Assembly (NCBI GenBank): GCA_030765045.1
Contig: CM060966.1
Span: 60,331,522 to 60,395,521, forward strand
Direction of reading: 5' to 3'
From: Tenodera sinensis
Lineage: Eukaryota; Arthropoda; Insecta; Mantodea; Mantidae
Length of the DNA: 64,000 nucleotides
In this document: piece by piece, positions 34,596-45,492 of the stretch
How positions within the stretch are numbered: the stretch's first letter is position 1
Layout of the letters: each line of letters begins with the position of its first letter
Made by a program: the position numbers and the translations under genes
The notes under the pieces: generated by a model
Seen by the model: only the letters and a program-made list of their open reading frames with translations
Database searches by the model: none
What the model was told of the DNA's origin: nothing

Positions 34596-36874
34596 ATGGA
34601 AGTGAGCCAAAATAAACAATTTATGTGCTCTGAGTGTGGGAGGTGGTATCAACAGAGGCAACATTTGCGGCGCCACGCTTCCACAGCTCACCCGGGAAGA
34701 GTGAATGCCATTGCACCTCTCCAAAAACTTCCATTTAAGTGCAGTCTTTGCAAATTCCAAGCATCATCAGAAAGTACTTTATACGAACCTTTGGAAGTGA
34801 TACACAATAGACGTATAAAATTGGAAGAACTGGAATTCTCATCATCCGAGAGTTGGAAAGAAGGAACTGAGGCGGCAACACGGTCATTCGTTCCAAAATT
34901 GCTTCTCAAAGTGTAACATATTATTATGCTTGTCACCATTCAGGGAATTTTGTCTCCAAAGGCAAAGGTATTAGACATTTAAAACTGCAAGGGAGCAATA
35001 AAACTGTTGCAGTATGCCCGGCAAAGATGAGGGTTACTGAAGATCAACAAGGAGTATGCAAAGTCAAATTTGTTTCGACTCAAATTGGTCACCAACATGA
35101 ATTAGGTCATTTGGGATTGACAGAAAAAGAAAGGAACAGTATAGCTGTAGATATTGCTAACAAAATTCCTTTTCATGCTATACTTGATAAAATACGAGAC
35201 TCAGTATCCACCTGTAATCTAGAACGGATACATCTGCTAACCAGACAGGATTTGTACAACATTGAGCGATCCTATAATTTGTGCTCCACATCAGTCAGGC
35301 ATCAAAATGATGGGACTAGTGTTGAGGCTTGGGTGCATGAAATGAACTCAAATGATAACACTTGTGTGTTATTTTATAAGCCACAAGACACAGTGAACGA
35401 GTCCTACCCAGAACTAAAAAGCACAGATTTTGTGTTAATTATAATGACTAGTGCTCAATGTGAAATGTTGAAGAAGTATGGGAATGACTGCATTTGCATT
35501 GATGGGACACATGGGATGAATAGCTATGGTTTCGAACTTACAACACTTCTGGTACTGGATGATGTTAGACAAGGGTTTCCATGCGCCTTCCTCATTTCAA
35601 ATAGAAATGACTGGCAAGTGCTCTCCATATTTTTCCAATGCATAAAGTCAGAAGTTGGAAAACTTTCCCCGAAAGTTTTTATGTCTGATTTAGCAGAATC
35701 TTTCTTTAATGCTTGGATTTCAACAATGGAAACCCCTAAAATGAGACTCTATTGTTCATAGCATGTGGACAAGGCATGGAGAAAAAATATTAAGAGCAAA
35801 ATCCAAGGTCAAGAAAAACAAACAAACGTTTACAAGATTCTTAGAACAGTCCTAGAGGAAAGAGATGAGGCAGCATTTGAAATTATGCTTCATGCCGTAC
35901 ACAAAATCTTGAACAGTGATCCGGACACGGCTGAGTTTGCCTCATACTTCGAGGAATACTACATGACTAACATAAAAAGCTGGGCTTACTGCTATAGGCT
36001 ACATGCAGGACTTAACACAAACATGCATATAGAGCGAATGCATCACACACTTAAATATATATATTTACACGGAAAGAAGGTGAAACGTCTGGACAAGGCT
36101 ATAGGTGCACTAATGTCCTTTGTTAAAGACAAGCTATTTGATAGGCTTATTGTGCTTACAAAAGGCAAACAAACCAGCAAAATAAGGAACATTCATAATA
36201 GGCACAAATCTAGCTTACAAATAAATAAGTAAATGATCATCAAGGAAGACGGAGGATGGAAAATAGCATCCTCTTCAAAAGTACACGAGATCTACTTTGT
36301 ACAAGATAATGAAGTTCAATGCACATGCAGATTAATATGTAGTGAATGTAACACCTGCATTCACAGATATTCCTGCACATGTGTTGATTCCAGCATTAAA
36401 TGGAACATGTGCAAGCACATACATAGTGTGTGTCAAATGCAAATTGGCCATAAACTTCCTTTGAAACATGCTCAGGACTCCAATGAACTTGTTACAAATT
36501 GTGAGGGTCCTTCAAGTGGAAGCGAAATCCAGTACATACTGGATCAAGTTGGTAAAGACAATGCATCTATATGTGAAGAAACAAACAAACAACTTGAGAA
36601 AATAATAGACTGCTGTAAGGGACTTTCCACATCAGCGGAACTAGAGGTCCCGAAGAGAGGTGCAACAACAATAACCTCAACTATGGCAGCAGTTCACAAC
36701 CAATGTGAGTTGCCAAAATCAGCAGCGACGAGGAAAAGAAAAATAGAGCCACAAAGGCGGCTCTTCAACACTAAAAAAAAACGAAGTTCCCACAGGAAGC
36801 AGTTTAAAAAACCAGAGGTAGCAGAGACACTGAGCATTGCAGTATCTTTGCTGCAAGAGAACTCGCATGAATAA
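34596..36874 (+). pseudogene. MULE transposase (C2H2 - DDE - SWIM), broken
   Basis: Starts at 34596 with a C2H2 finger (FMCSECGRWYQQRQHLRRHA) and a second Cys pair (CSLCKF). After a one-base shift near 34893 the frame continues ACHHSGNF and KGKGIRHLKLQG, the FAR1/FLYWCH-like region. DDE core: D in CICIDGTHGMNSYGF, D in VFMSDLAESFFNAW, then CSWH with W changed to stop (TAG, 35759-35761), and E in NTNMHIERMHHTL. A second stop (TAA, 36230-36232) precedes a SWIM finger (CTCRLICSECNTC ... CKHIHSVC). Basic C-terminus (TKKKRSSHRKQFKK), possibly a nuclear signal. All three acidic residues survive, so only three lesions separate this from an open ~758-codon frame. Confidence 0.85.
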
Positions 36875-37985
36875 GTGCTAATGTAAGTTATTTTAAATCA
36901 TACTATTTACTAAAATTAAAATTGCAGCTAACAGTACCTGAGAGTGACGGTTTAAGTGAGAAAAATATATCTGTAATATTGGTATATTCTATTAGAGTGC
37001 ACCCCGAGCCAGGCCTCCCAGAGGGGATAAAATCCCTATGCTGGCACCAGGGATCGAATCCGGGTCCTCTGCACCAGAGGCAAGCGCGCTACCAACTGCG
37101 CTAGAGCGGCAGTTTCCCTGTCAGTTCTGTAAAAGAAATGGGGCAAAATTGTATTCACATATGTATGGGCATCAACTGTTGACTCAAAAAAATTCAGCCT
37201 AAAACTGTTTCTCCACTAATGGTGCTCCATACACCTGGCGAGCTGACTGAGTTAACACATACGAATCAAACAAATACACATCGTGCAGTAGAAAACAAAT
37301 ACTGAGCTATAATACACTTGTAACTAAGTACAGGACTAAATAATAAAGCGCACTGGTAGTAATACAGCCACACGATATCGTGTCAACTCAATACTGATTG
37401 TGAGCAGAGAAAAACAAGTGATGCTCGTGACCTTGTGTATATCAGCTGCTGGTGACGCGTTTCTGTGTGCACAGTGGAAAAACACAGCATACGGTTCACA
37501 TGCATTTGGATCTCTCTGTAGAATGGGGTGCTGAGAACCATAGCAGTTAGAGAATCCATAAAAAGTCACTCATACTCTATAGTTAAACGAGTTTAGATCA
37601 ATCAATGTTAACTGTTCTTCACATATGCCGTACACAGAACAAAGCTGATAACGAGAGTAATAAGATCATAAACTTGCTACCTAAATACTTTTTACAACCA
37701 CTGAAATTGATTATAATCCATTTAAAATTGTCTATATTTTAAGTGAAAATAGATCATGACCTAGCCCCTAGGCACACTCATTACTTAGGCTACATAAAAT
37801 ACTGCTATTCATTGCATTGTAGTTTTATTTATTTCTAGGACATACACAGTGGGAAGCTGGAGTTGTGACTGTGGGTGTAAAAGTAACAAGCTGTTGGCGT
37901 CCAGTACTGTATTTCATCGCATACTTGCCACTTTCTCGTTATGGTTATGGTTGCTCTTACTGATGGTGTTGAACGAGCCTATACT
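36875..37985. other. MULE noncoding region
   Basis: No gene recognised apart from the tRNA-derived segment at 36993-37110. Confidence 0.5.
36993..37110 (-). repeat. tRNA-derived SINE-like segment
   Basis: The minus strand reads CTCTAGCGCAGTTGGTAGCG (A-box-like) and, 34 bases on, GGATTCGATCC (B box), with ~45 bases of unrelated body (GGCCTGGCTCGGGGTGCACTC). The acceptor stem does not pair (GCCGCTC against TGCCAGC), so it is not a working tRNA. A SINE head truncated at its tail is likely. Different from the tRNA-Thr-like family in this window. Confidence 0.65.
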
Positions 37986-38290
37986 TGTTATTTTGTGATG
38001 TAAACTTATAACAGTGTCAGATTTAGGAGTTATGTATGTTCAATATAAATTATTTTGTGATGTAAACTTATAAAATGTTGGTATTCAGGAGTTATGTATG
38101 TTACATTTTCTTAATTTTCCAACATAAAATGTTAAAACTGTTAATATTCAGAAGAAGTTATATGAGTTAAGAACCCAATTATTTTGTGATGTAACTCAAA
38201 AAAGTGTTGGTATTCTGAAGGAGTAATGTGTGTTCAATGTCAATTATTGTGTGATGTAAATTTATAAAAGTGTGTATTCAGAAGTTTAGG
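37985..38290 (+). repeat. degenerate ~75-bp tandem repeats
   Basis: Four imperfect units built on ATTATTTTGTGATGTAAACT, then a GTGTTGGTATTC-like and GGAGTTATGTATGTTC-like segment. They lie in the noncoding part of the MULE. Confidence 0.75.
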
Positions 38291-39650
38291 ACTTGTAAAT
38301 TACCTATGTAGAACTAGGTAAATAAAATGTTGTTTATTAAGTGGGGAAAAAGTTGTTCATACTTTCTTCATAAAGTAAAAATATACAGCGCAACCATTTT
38401 GCAAAGAATAAATTATTCATCAGCATGTGATAACTTTCAGTAGCTAGTGTACAATAACGGGAGTAATTCCGGGATTACAATGAACGAAACGTAATACAAT
38501 TTCTAGTTTAGCGACATTTCTTACTTCACCATCTTGGCAGTTTGCAAACTGATGGCATAAACATTCAAGAATATATTACAATACGCTAAATACTCTACTT
38601 TCTCTGGTAAACTGAACAGATAGCAATGATGGCATGTTATCTTTAATATTCCAGGTGTTGAGAAATCTATATTTTATTATGCAGTGATTGCTTGCCTATA
38701 AATCAAGTTGGTGTGACTGACCATTATGTGATTATGTTAGCTACACAAACCTGTGTGTCTGTTTTAAGTATACATTTTGGCAATCCATCATTTGTTACTT
38801 CCTACACCAGCAACAATTCTTCTTAAGTGAGAGGGATGAGGTAAACTAAGGTCACCACTTTAAGCAGCAGGATAAGTAAAAAAAAAAAAAAAAAAAAAAA
38901 ACAGTGCATGAACATATAAGTGAATCACAAGGATATATTTTTGTTTCATTAACAGAAGCTGTACACACGTGTTTATCTTCTTCCTGTTACACAGTGGGTT
39001 TTACTCTGCATTTCATGTGCAATATACTCTACCTGATCACATACTAATAGTTTATACTGACTTAAATGACTCACAGATTTTCAAATTTAGTCCAATCATT
39101 ACTGAGATTGAAAGACACTGTTGTTATACACACGCCTTTTTAAAACACTTTAAATTCTAAAGAAACTAACACTTTGAAACCTACAATGTGCTCAAGCACT
39201 GCCATAAAATCACTTTCATACACAAACAGTAAGTAGTTTTCACTTTCAATCATAACAAATGGAGAGAACACCGTTTTTAAAAGTTCCCAAATGACAAAAT
39301 CTTCTTGTTTTGACACCATTCTCTGAAAGTTACCTCTTCCTGAAGTCTATGCTATCACCTTTCTCCAGGATCCTTCTGAATTTATGCTAACGCTGTGCTT
39401 AAATATTTCGGTTGGTTCTCAAGGATAGCTGGTGTGCATCTTCTTTGAGCTAATAACCTTGTAATTTGACTTGCAGCCACATACACAACAGCTCTGCGGC
39501 TCTGAAACAACAGAAATAGGTAACCTGATTATAGCATTTGTAAGAAATACAGGTTATTTCAAATCTCAAAAAAATTATAGCTTACCTTATTTCATATAAA
39601 ATGCAGTAAACAAGCCACAGCTCCTTCAATAACAAACTGACAGCCATATT
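38286..39650. other. MULE noncoding region, right part
   Basis: AT-rich; holds a 21-23 A run (38878-38900) and otherwise nothing I recognise. Confidence 0.5.
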
Positions 39651-39750
39651 TCCAGCAAGTCAACTTGTATAGTCAAGTGATGCATGTCACGTGACTCCAA
39701 CACTTCGGGTTTCTTCGCCGCTGGACCGGTGTGCATTATAAGGTTAAGTT
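39650..39750 (-). repeat. MULE right terminal inverted repeat
   Basis: Reverse complement of the left end with a few mismatches and without the ~24-base unit duplicated on the left. One TCACGTGAC palindrome is present and a second is degraded to TCAAGTGA. Confidence 0.8.
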
Positions 39751-39814
39751 AGGAGTGTGATAGTGCGTCCAAAAAAAAAAACCCAAACAACAACAACAAA
39801 CAATAAAACAGGAA

Positions 39815-40280
39815 ATCTCTGCAGGAGATATTCGGTCTGTGTTGGGAAGTTAATTAACTGGTTGTTTTTAAAACATGTTCTGTTTTGTGGTCAACAATGA
39901 GGTTATAGCATTCCTTTATTGAGAAATAGCGGTGTCTGAATGAAAATGAAACTAACGAGCATCTTATCAAGTGTAAGGAGACGGTACTGGTTCATGTACA
40001 TAGGGTAAGAATGCAGTTAAGATTAATTGGCAAGTACGTACGAGTTGTGAGCATTAAATAAAGGAGCACCGGAAAATGAGAAGTTTTAGTAGAACACCCA
40101 TTAGAAGCTAAAGAACGATCATCAGTTAAACGACGATTTACTTGCACGGGGATTGTGTTCTAATTGGCTAATATGGCGTTTTGCTAAAACACTTCAAATC
40201 GCTTCTCACACATATTTAACACCGTTGTTTCGCGTACACGGCCAGGTACAAACGACCTACACTTACCGTGATATGTTAGT
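39815..40280. other. unassigned spacer
   Basis: Continuation of the LINE target DNA. It includes a 43-base sequence (40226-40268) repeated in direct orientation at 46818-46860; otherwise nothing recognised. Confidence 0.4.
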
Positions 40281-40439
40281 GTTATAACTAGGGCTAGGAA
40301 GTTCATGCATTTGCGTGTTTTTTCATAGGGGTTAAAAATGTATGCTTTTACATTATGTGCACGAATTATGGAATTTTCAGTTATTTGGACATGATTTTAT
40401 AGTGCATATAACCACATATTTTCTTGATTTTTGATAAAT

Positions 40440-40685
40440 GCATATTATTTCAATATTATAGCCCCTATATTGCATATTTTAATGATTTCTATTTTTTTTT
40501 TATTATTGTTTTCCATCTGGATAATATTTTTCATATTGGTAATATTGCACATAATGACACAACTCAAAGATTTCAATATTATAGCCCCTATATTGCATAT
40601 TTTAATTATTTTTATGGTTTTTAATTATTTTTTCCATGTGTATAATATTTTTTTACATTGGTAATATTGCACATGATAATGCAAC
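40440..40685 (+). repeat. two ~120-bp tandem units in the hAT 5' region
   Basis: TTTCAATATTATAGCCCCTA through TGGTAATATTGCACATaAT occurs at ~40449-40570 and again at ~40573-40690. Subterminal direct repeats of this kind may bind hAT transposase. Confidence 0.8.
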
Positions 40686-41049
40686 TCGCGAGGTGGCGAG
40701 AACTAAATGTTGAGTCATGTTGTCATGCAGTGAATCCTCTGTTTCATCCTTTCATTATATGTATGTTCATAGAAAATAATCAGTGCGTTATCTGAGAGGT
40801 TTATAGTAGCAAAGATAAAGTGCAGGTCAACGTTTTGAGCAGCACGATTATAGCAACGCTTGCCTGCCCATCAGTAGTTGTGTAGTGGTCTTCAAACGTA
40901 ACAGTGTTGTGAACTGGTTCCCACCAAATTAAATTAGGTGTATAAAATGTTAAAAAGCTCTTCACATGTCGAAAATAAAACCAACTCAAGAGTGCTAGAT
41001 TAATTAATTTACATAACAAGTTTTCGGGTGATTTAATATCTACAGATAA

Positions 41050-43240
41050 TAGGGCACTGTTTTGTGGAGCGTGTGAGAAAAGTGTAGGGAGTGAGAAAAG
41101 ATTTCAAATAGGTTGGCACGTAAACATAGCAAAATATGTTTAATCAGAAAACTCGCAAACAAAGTGCGTGTTCAAAAACAGCTAGTAGAGTGTTTAGGAA
41201 GTAGGGTTACTAAATTATATGACTTCTGTCAAGCATTTTTAGCTGCTAATATTCCCTTGTTCAAATTAATAATCCGATATTTAAAAAGTTTCTTGCCAGG
41301 TACACTCGACAACATGTGCCTGAAGAAAGTACACTGCGTAAGACTTATGTAGGACATTGTTACAATAACGTATTGTCAAATATGCAAACTGAATTAGTGG
41401 ATCAGTTTGTGTGGTTTTCTGTTGATGAAACCCCCGATTCTGAGCACCGCTCTATTGCTAATATAATCGTGGGTGCTTTAAATAATGAACAAAAGACTAC
41501 ACCTTATCTTCTTAATGTGTGCGAATTGTCGACCACTAACAATGTAACTGTGACCCAGTTTGTGATGGACACTTTGAAATTACTATGGCCATGTGGAATC
41601 AAATACGCCCGGTTACTTTTATTTGTTACTGATGCAGGTCCTTATATGCTAAAATCAGGACAAATGCTGAAAGGTGTTTTTCCTAACTTAATTCATATAA
41701 CTTGTTTGGCACACGCTCTTCATCGCATTTCTGAGACAATACGTGATTCTTTCCCGCTGTTAGATATGTGTCTAGTACCAAGAAAATTTTAGTTGTTGTT
41801 AGCTAATGCTGGATTTCTGACAATGAAGTCATTAATCCTCTTGCTCTCCAATATTTTTCATATGATATTGAAGAGAGCAATAGCAGTAATAGTAACTGTT
41901 TTTTTTAGAGAGCACCATATTTTTATGTTTTGGCAGCCACATCGCTCTCTCACAACCCCCAGAATGTCTGTAGGACCACACCTGTCGTTGGTTTACGGGT
42001 CTCACCGACCTGACCGGGAGAATTATCAAAATAAATTCACCGACCATATCCTCTGTTTACCAATCAGAGGACGTATACATGCCATGACAGGTCAGCATGT
42101 TAGGGGTTAAGATTTAATAGAGAAATTAGAGAAATGGAGAGGTTGGAAAAATAAAGACTCCCTAGCCCTCGGGAACCCTAAAAGCATAGGGGTCGGAAGA
42201 GAACAAGAGATGACCAAGGTAAGGTCAGATAGAAAAGTTAGAGTGAGGAGCAAAACACCAGTAAGTGGAAGTAATGTTCTGCTCAGCTTGGGTACCTTGT
42301 GGTCGCCATTCACATATCCCCTAGATGGAGACCCCTGAGTATTAATATTGTAACATTTAAAAACTAGAAGTGAAATAAATTTCACACATGATTCCTCATA
42401 CTCTGAGGTACCTTATTCAATAATAAAATACTCACAAATAGCAAAGAATCAAATAATTTAACGCTGAAGATCTTGGTAATGCAAAACAAAAGAAAAACAC
42501 TTCAAAGTTTCTATATTTTACACACAAATTTTACAAGGTAAATGTTGAAATTTACATCAGATCTTTTTGTTAAATCAGACACCGGGTCTTCCTTGATACA
42601 CAGTGATAAGTACTTCCAAATATAAGCATTTTTGTTAAATCTCCTAAAAGAGTTAAGTTGTTTAGATCAACAGCCCCTAATATCCGACTTCCACCTGCAC
42701 CAGTGTTAACTCGATGGAGAACATGGGTCGATGCAGTTTTATATTATAATGAGCACATAGAAATAGTCGAAGAGGTTCTTAATTCATTGGACTCGAAAGA
42801 TGCTTCATCAATGGAAACTGTACAAAATACTCCGTCAGACACTGGGTTAAAAGAGGATCTTAGTTTCATATCTGCCCATTTTTCTTTGTTACCAACAGCC
42901 ATAGCGGCATTGGAAGGTGTAGGATCTCCTTTGCATGAATCACTTACTGTCTTTGAAAAAACAATGTGATCTAAGTTCGGTTCCTCGTAGCACAGGACAA
43001 AAAGGGAATTATGTAATTTCAAAAAATTCTGGTTATGACCAGATGTGTGATATTCGAGACATCCTCGAAAGAAAACCATCTGTCACACCAAGAGACTTGA
43101 CTCTCTCTGTAAAGCACTTAACATCATTTAAATATGCCCGATAACATCTTATGAGGTGGAGAGAAGTTTTTCAGGGTACAAAAGTGTTTTGCAAGACAAC
43201 ATACGATGTTTTACCGTTGAACATTTTTGCTGCAGTTAAT
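41050..43240 (+). pseudogene. hAT transposase 1, frameshifted and interrupted
   Basis: Resembles the CGGBP1/SCAN-associated hAT transposase group. Near 41055 a Cys/His finger (LFCGACEKSVGSEKRF) is recognisable, then a stop. LAANIPLFKL, then VDETPDSEHRSIANIIVGAL and LLLFVTDAGPYMLKSG carry the catalytic Asp residues, and HITCLAHALHRISETIRDSF follows. The frame is cut at 41790 by the ~540-bp repeat plus ~290 unassigned bases and resumes at 42634 (VLTRWRTWVDAVLYYNEHIE). The dimerisation tail ITSYEVERSFSGYKS is out of frame. Frameshifts near 41320, 42960 and 43140. Confidence 0.8.
41794..42340 (+). repeat. ~540-bp repeat family, copy 1
   Basis: Begins TGTTGTTAGCTAATGCTGG and ends GGAGACCCCTGAGT. 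Copies: 43399-43942 (+) and 62333-62863 (-), with a 5' fragment at 48343-48412 (-). TG at the start, and CA at the end of the 62.3-kb copy, would suit a solo LTR, but no primer-binding site or partner LTR is visible here. It contains a hairpin near its start (TTGCTCTCCAATAT ... ATATTGAAGAGAGCAA). Confidence 0.75.
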
Positions 43241-43398
43241 ACTAGCAGCCGGACCACTTCTGCTTGAACGTCTAAGGAATACGGTAACTTTATTTATTAT
43301 TTATACTAACTCGTGTTGTCTACTGCAAAGGGACATCAATTGTTTTAATTAATAGTGCATAATTCATGGCATATTTTCATGTTTTTAAGAGCATATGT

Positions 43399-43942
43399 TG
43401 TTGTTAGCTAATGCTGGATTTCTGACAATGAAGTCATTAATCCTCTTGCTCTCCAATATTTTTCACTGATATTGAAGAGAGCAATAGCAGTAATAGTAAC
43501 CGGTTTTTAGAGAGCACCATATTTTTATGTTTTGGTGGTCACATCGCTCTCTCACAACCCCCAGAATGTCTGGAGGACCACACCTGTCGTTGGTTTACGG
43601 GTCTCACCGACCTGACTGGGAGATTTATCAAAATAAATTCACCAACCATATCCTCTGATTACCAATCAGAGGACGTATTACATGGCATGACCGGTCAGGA
43701 TGTTAGGGGTTAAGATTTTATAGAGAAATTAGAGAAATGGAGAGGTTGGAAAAATAAAGACCCCCTAGCCCTCGGGAACCCTAAAAGCATCTGGGTCGGA
43801 AGAGAACAAGAGATGACCAAGGTAGTCACATAGAAAAGTTACAGTGAGGAGCAAAACACCAGTAAGTGGAAGTAATGTTCTGCTCAGCTTGGGTACCTTG
43901 TGGTCGCTATTCACATATACCCTAGATGGAGACCCCTGAGTC
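43399..43942 (+). repeat. ~540-bp repeat family, copy 2
   Basis: More than 90% alike by eye to copy 1; forms the 5' quarter of the 2.0-kb insertion. Confidence 0.75.
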
Positions 43943-44549
43943 TATATTTAAAAAAGTAAAGTAATCACAATTGCTGTCAGGAGTACGAAAGGCATGATAT
44001 GGAACAGTTGATGAAGCAAATGATAGCCAAGATGAACAAAATGGGGAATGAAATGAATTCCGGAATGCGACAGAGGAAACAAATATGAAAGCCAAATTGA
44101 AAATGTAAACTCCGAAACGGAAAAGAGAAGATGGGAATGTCCAATATGAAGATATATCTATCGGAGAATACTAATGAGTGATTAGCCGGGGTTAAGGAAG
44201 CCATGGAAGAACTCGATGGAAAGATTAAGGACCTTGGCCAACGTGTTAATGCCCTGGAATAAATCGCAGCACCAAAGAACTGAACTCCATAATGGAACAA
44301 ATGTTCGAGGATAATCTCAAACTAAATGGATATCTATATTACAGCTGAAATGATGGTGTTTATGAAATATTTGTATGTATTTCTATATATTTTGTATATC
44401 AGAAATGACTTAACAATTGCGATGAAAAATTCTATTTAGTTAACGTTTTGCCTTTCATGTTTATCTAAGCATCTTCTCCCACAAAAAAAACAAGATTTCA
44501 CAAAAACAGAGGCAAAAAACTCTGAGTGAAGGTCGGTCGCCCAGGTAGT

Positions 44550-44559
44550 AGTACTAATA

Positions 44560-44590
<31 letters not shown>

Positions 44591-44642
44591 TGATAACAAC
44601 AATAATAACAATGTAAAAAATAAATAAAATAAATAAATAATA
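44550..44642. repeat. (AAT)n / (ATAA)n microsatellite
   Basis: AATAATAAT array passing into AAATAAATAAATAA. Confidence 0.9.
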
Positions 44643-45492
44643 AAAATGTAAAATCAGTATCAAGGATTAGCACCTTGCATTATTTATGAATTATTGATGA
44701 TGAAGCCAGTTTCCTACAAACAATAAATCTGAAATGACAAATTCAACAAACCGAGTTTCAGAGATTGACTAGGAGGTTGGATTGAAGCAATTATAATATA
44801 ATAGATTTAAATTTATGGGAGCTCAACAGAAATAACAGAAAATGAGTATGAAATCAATACTGTAGTAGTATTTTGATAATCAATTAGATTAGTAGGAGGA
44901 ATGTTAGTAAGATTAATATGTTTACATCAGGAAGGACAATTCTGGAGATGGTCGGGAGTAAAGGATGTAATATTTTAGATTACGGAGAAAATCTGAAGAA
45001 GAATGAAAGGAAGATAAGAATGAATCTACTTGTGATAGTCCCTGTTCATGGACATTTAAAGTTTGCAACTCTGTAACTTGACTGATCATAACGACCCCTT
45101 ACCCCTCCTTTTCTTTTCTAAATATTCATTCCCTTTTATCAAACCACATCTGATACAGAAGCATATATTTATGTTATTTCTTGGTCATACATTTAAATAT
45201 GAAATTTCAAGAATTTTTATATAACACAAATTAGTATATTTGGTATATTAGTATAGTATATTTGGAATGGACATAAAATTGTAGGTGTCATAACTGCAGC
45301 ATAAGTTACAATAACATCACTAATTTAAGTATTGGTATTAATTTTGAATTATTTTGTGCATTAAATGTGACCTAGTTCAGTTACTGTATCACATGTGATA
45401 ACTTAAGCAATAATATATTTAATTTAAGAGCATATATGCATGCATATTTCAGTGTTTTTTAGGGCATGAACTGCCGAGCCCTAGTTATAACT

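Larger units (their letters stand above)
34433..39750 (+). mobile_element. MULE (Mutator-like) element with C2H2 and SWIM zinc fingers
   Basis: Terminal inverted repeats of ~100 bases start ACTTAACCTTATA and share GCACACC-GTCCAGCGGCGAAGAAA. AGGAGTG flanks both sides (34426-34432 and 39751-39757), part of an 8-9-bp target duplication. One transposase gene lies near the left end, with ~2.9 kb of noncoding sequence behind it. Several CACGTG palindromes lie just inside the ends. Confidence 0.85.
28871..39801 (+). mobile_element. full-length I-clade LINE with MULE inserted
   Basis: Bounded by a perfect 13-bp target duplication (AATAAAACAGGAA at 28858-28870 and 39802-39814). Order: 5' UTR ~380 bases, ORF1, ORF2 with endonuclease, RT and RNase H, then 3' UTR and an A-rich CAACAACAACAAAC tail at 39757-39801. 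The 5.3-kb MULE (34433-39750) lies between the last ORF2 codons and the 3' UTR; without it the LINE is about 5.6 kb. It differs from LINE copies A/B in sequence and UTRs. Confidence 0.85.
43397..45422 (+). mobile_element. unknown 2.0-kb retroposon-like insertion in hAT 1
   Basis: Flanked by a perfect 13-bp duplication (TTTAAGAGCATAT at 43384-43396 and 45423-45435), and absent from the second hAT copy at the same site. It starts with a ~540-bp repeat unit. A degraded plus-strand coding trace at 44000-44265 reads MEQLMKQMIAKMNKMGNEMN and later VKEAMEELDGKIKDLGQRVN, coiled-coil-like as in some retroelement gag proteins. The rest is AT-rich with an (AAT)n microsatellite (44550-44640). There is no poly-A tail and no RT. 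Confidence 0.6.
40289..45483 (+). mobile_element. hAT element 1, interrupted twice
   Basis: Ends match TAGGGCTaGGaAGTTCATGC (left) and the reverse complement of TAGGGCTCGGCAGTTCATGC (right). A perfect 8-bp duplication GTTATAAC flanks them (40281-40288 and 45484-45491), the hAT hallmark. A second copy starts at 62992. The transposase is cut by insertion 41794-~42630, and the 3' end by a 2026-bp insertion (43397-45422). Without these the element would be ~2.3 kb. Confidence 0.9.

Noticed and set aside
36993..37110. Functional tRNA gene on the minus strand
   Set aside because: A and B boxes are good but the acceptor arms do not pair and SINE-like body follows.
42107..42385. 92-codon minus-strand frame, repeated at 62330-62599
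   Set aside because: Shared because both lie in the ~540-bp repeat; broken in the third copy, no domain.
44436..44663. Ile-rich membrane-like open frame
   Set aside because: It is the translation of an AAT microsatellite.
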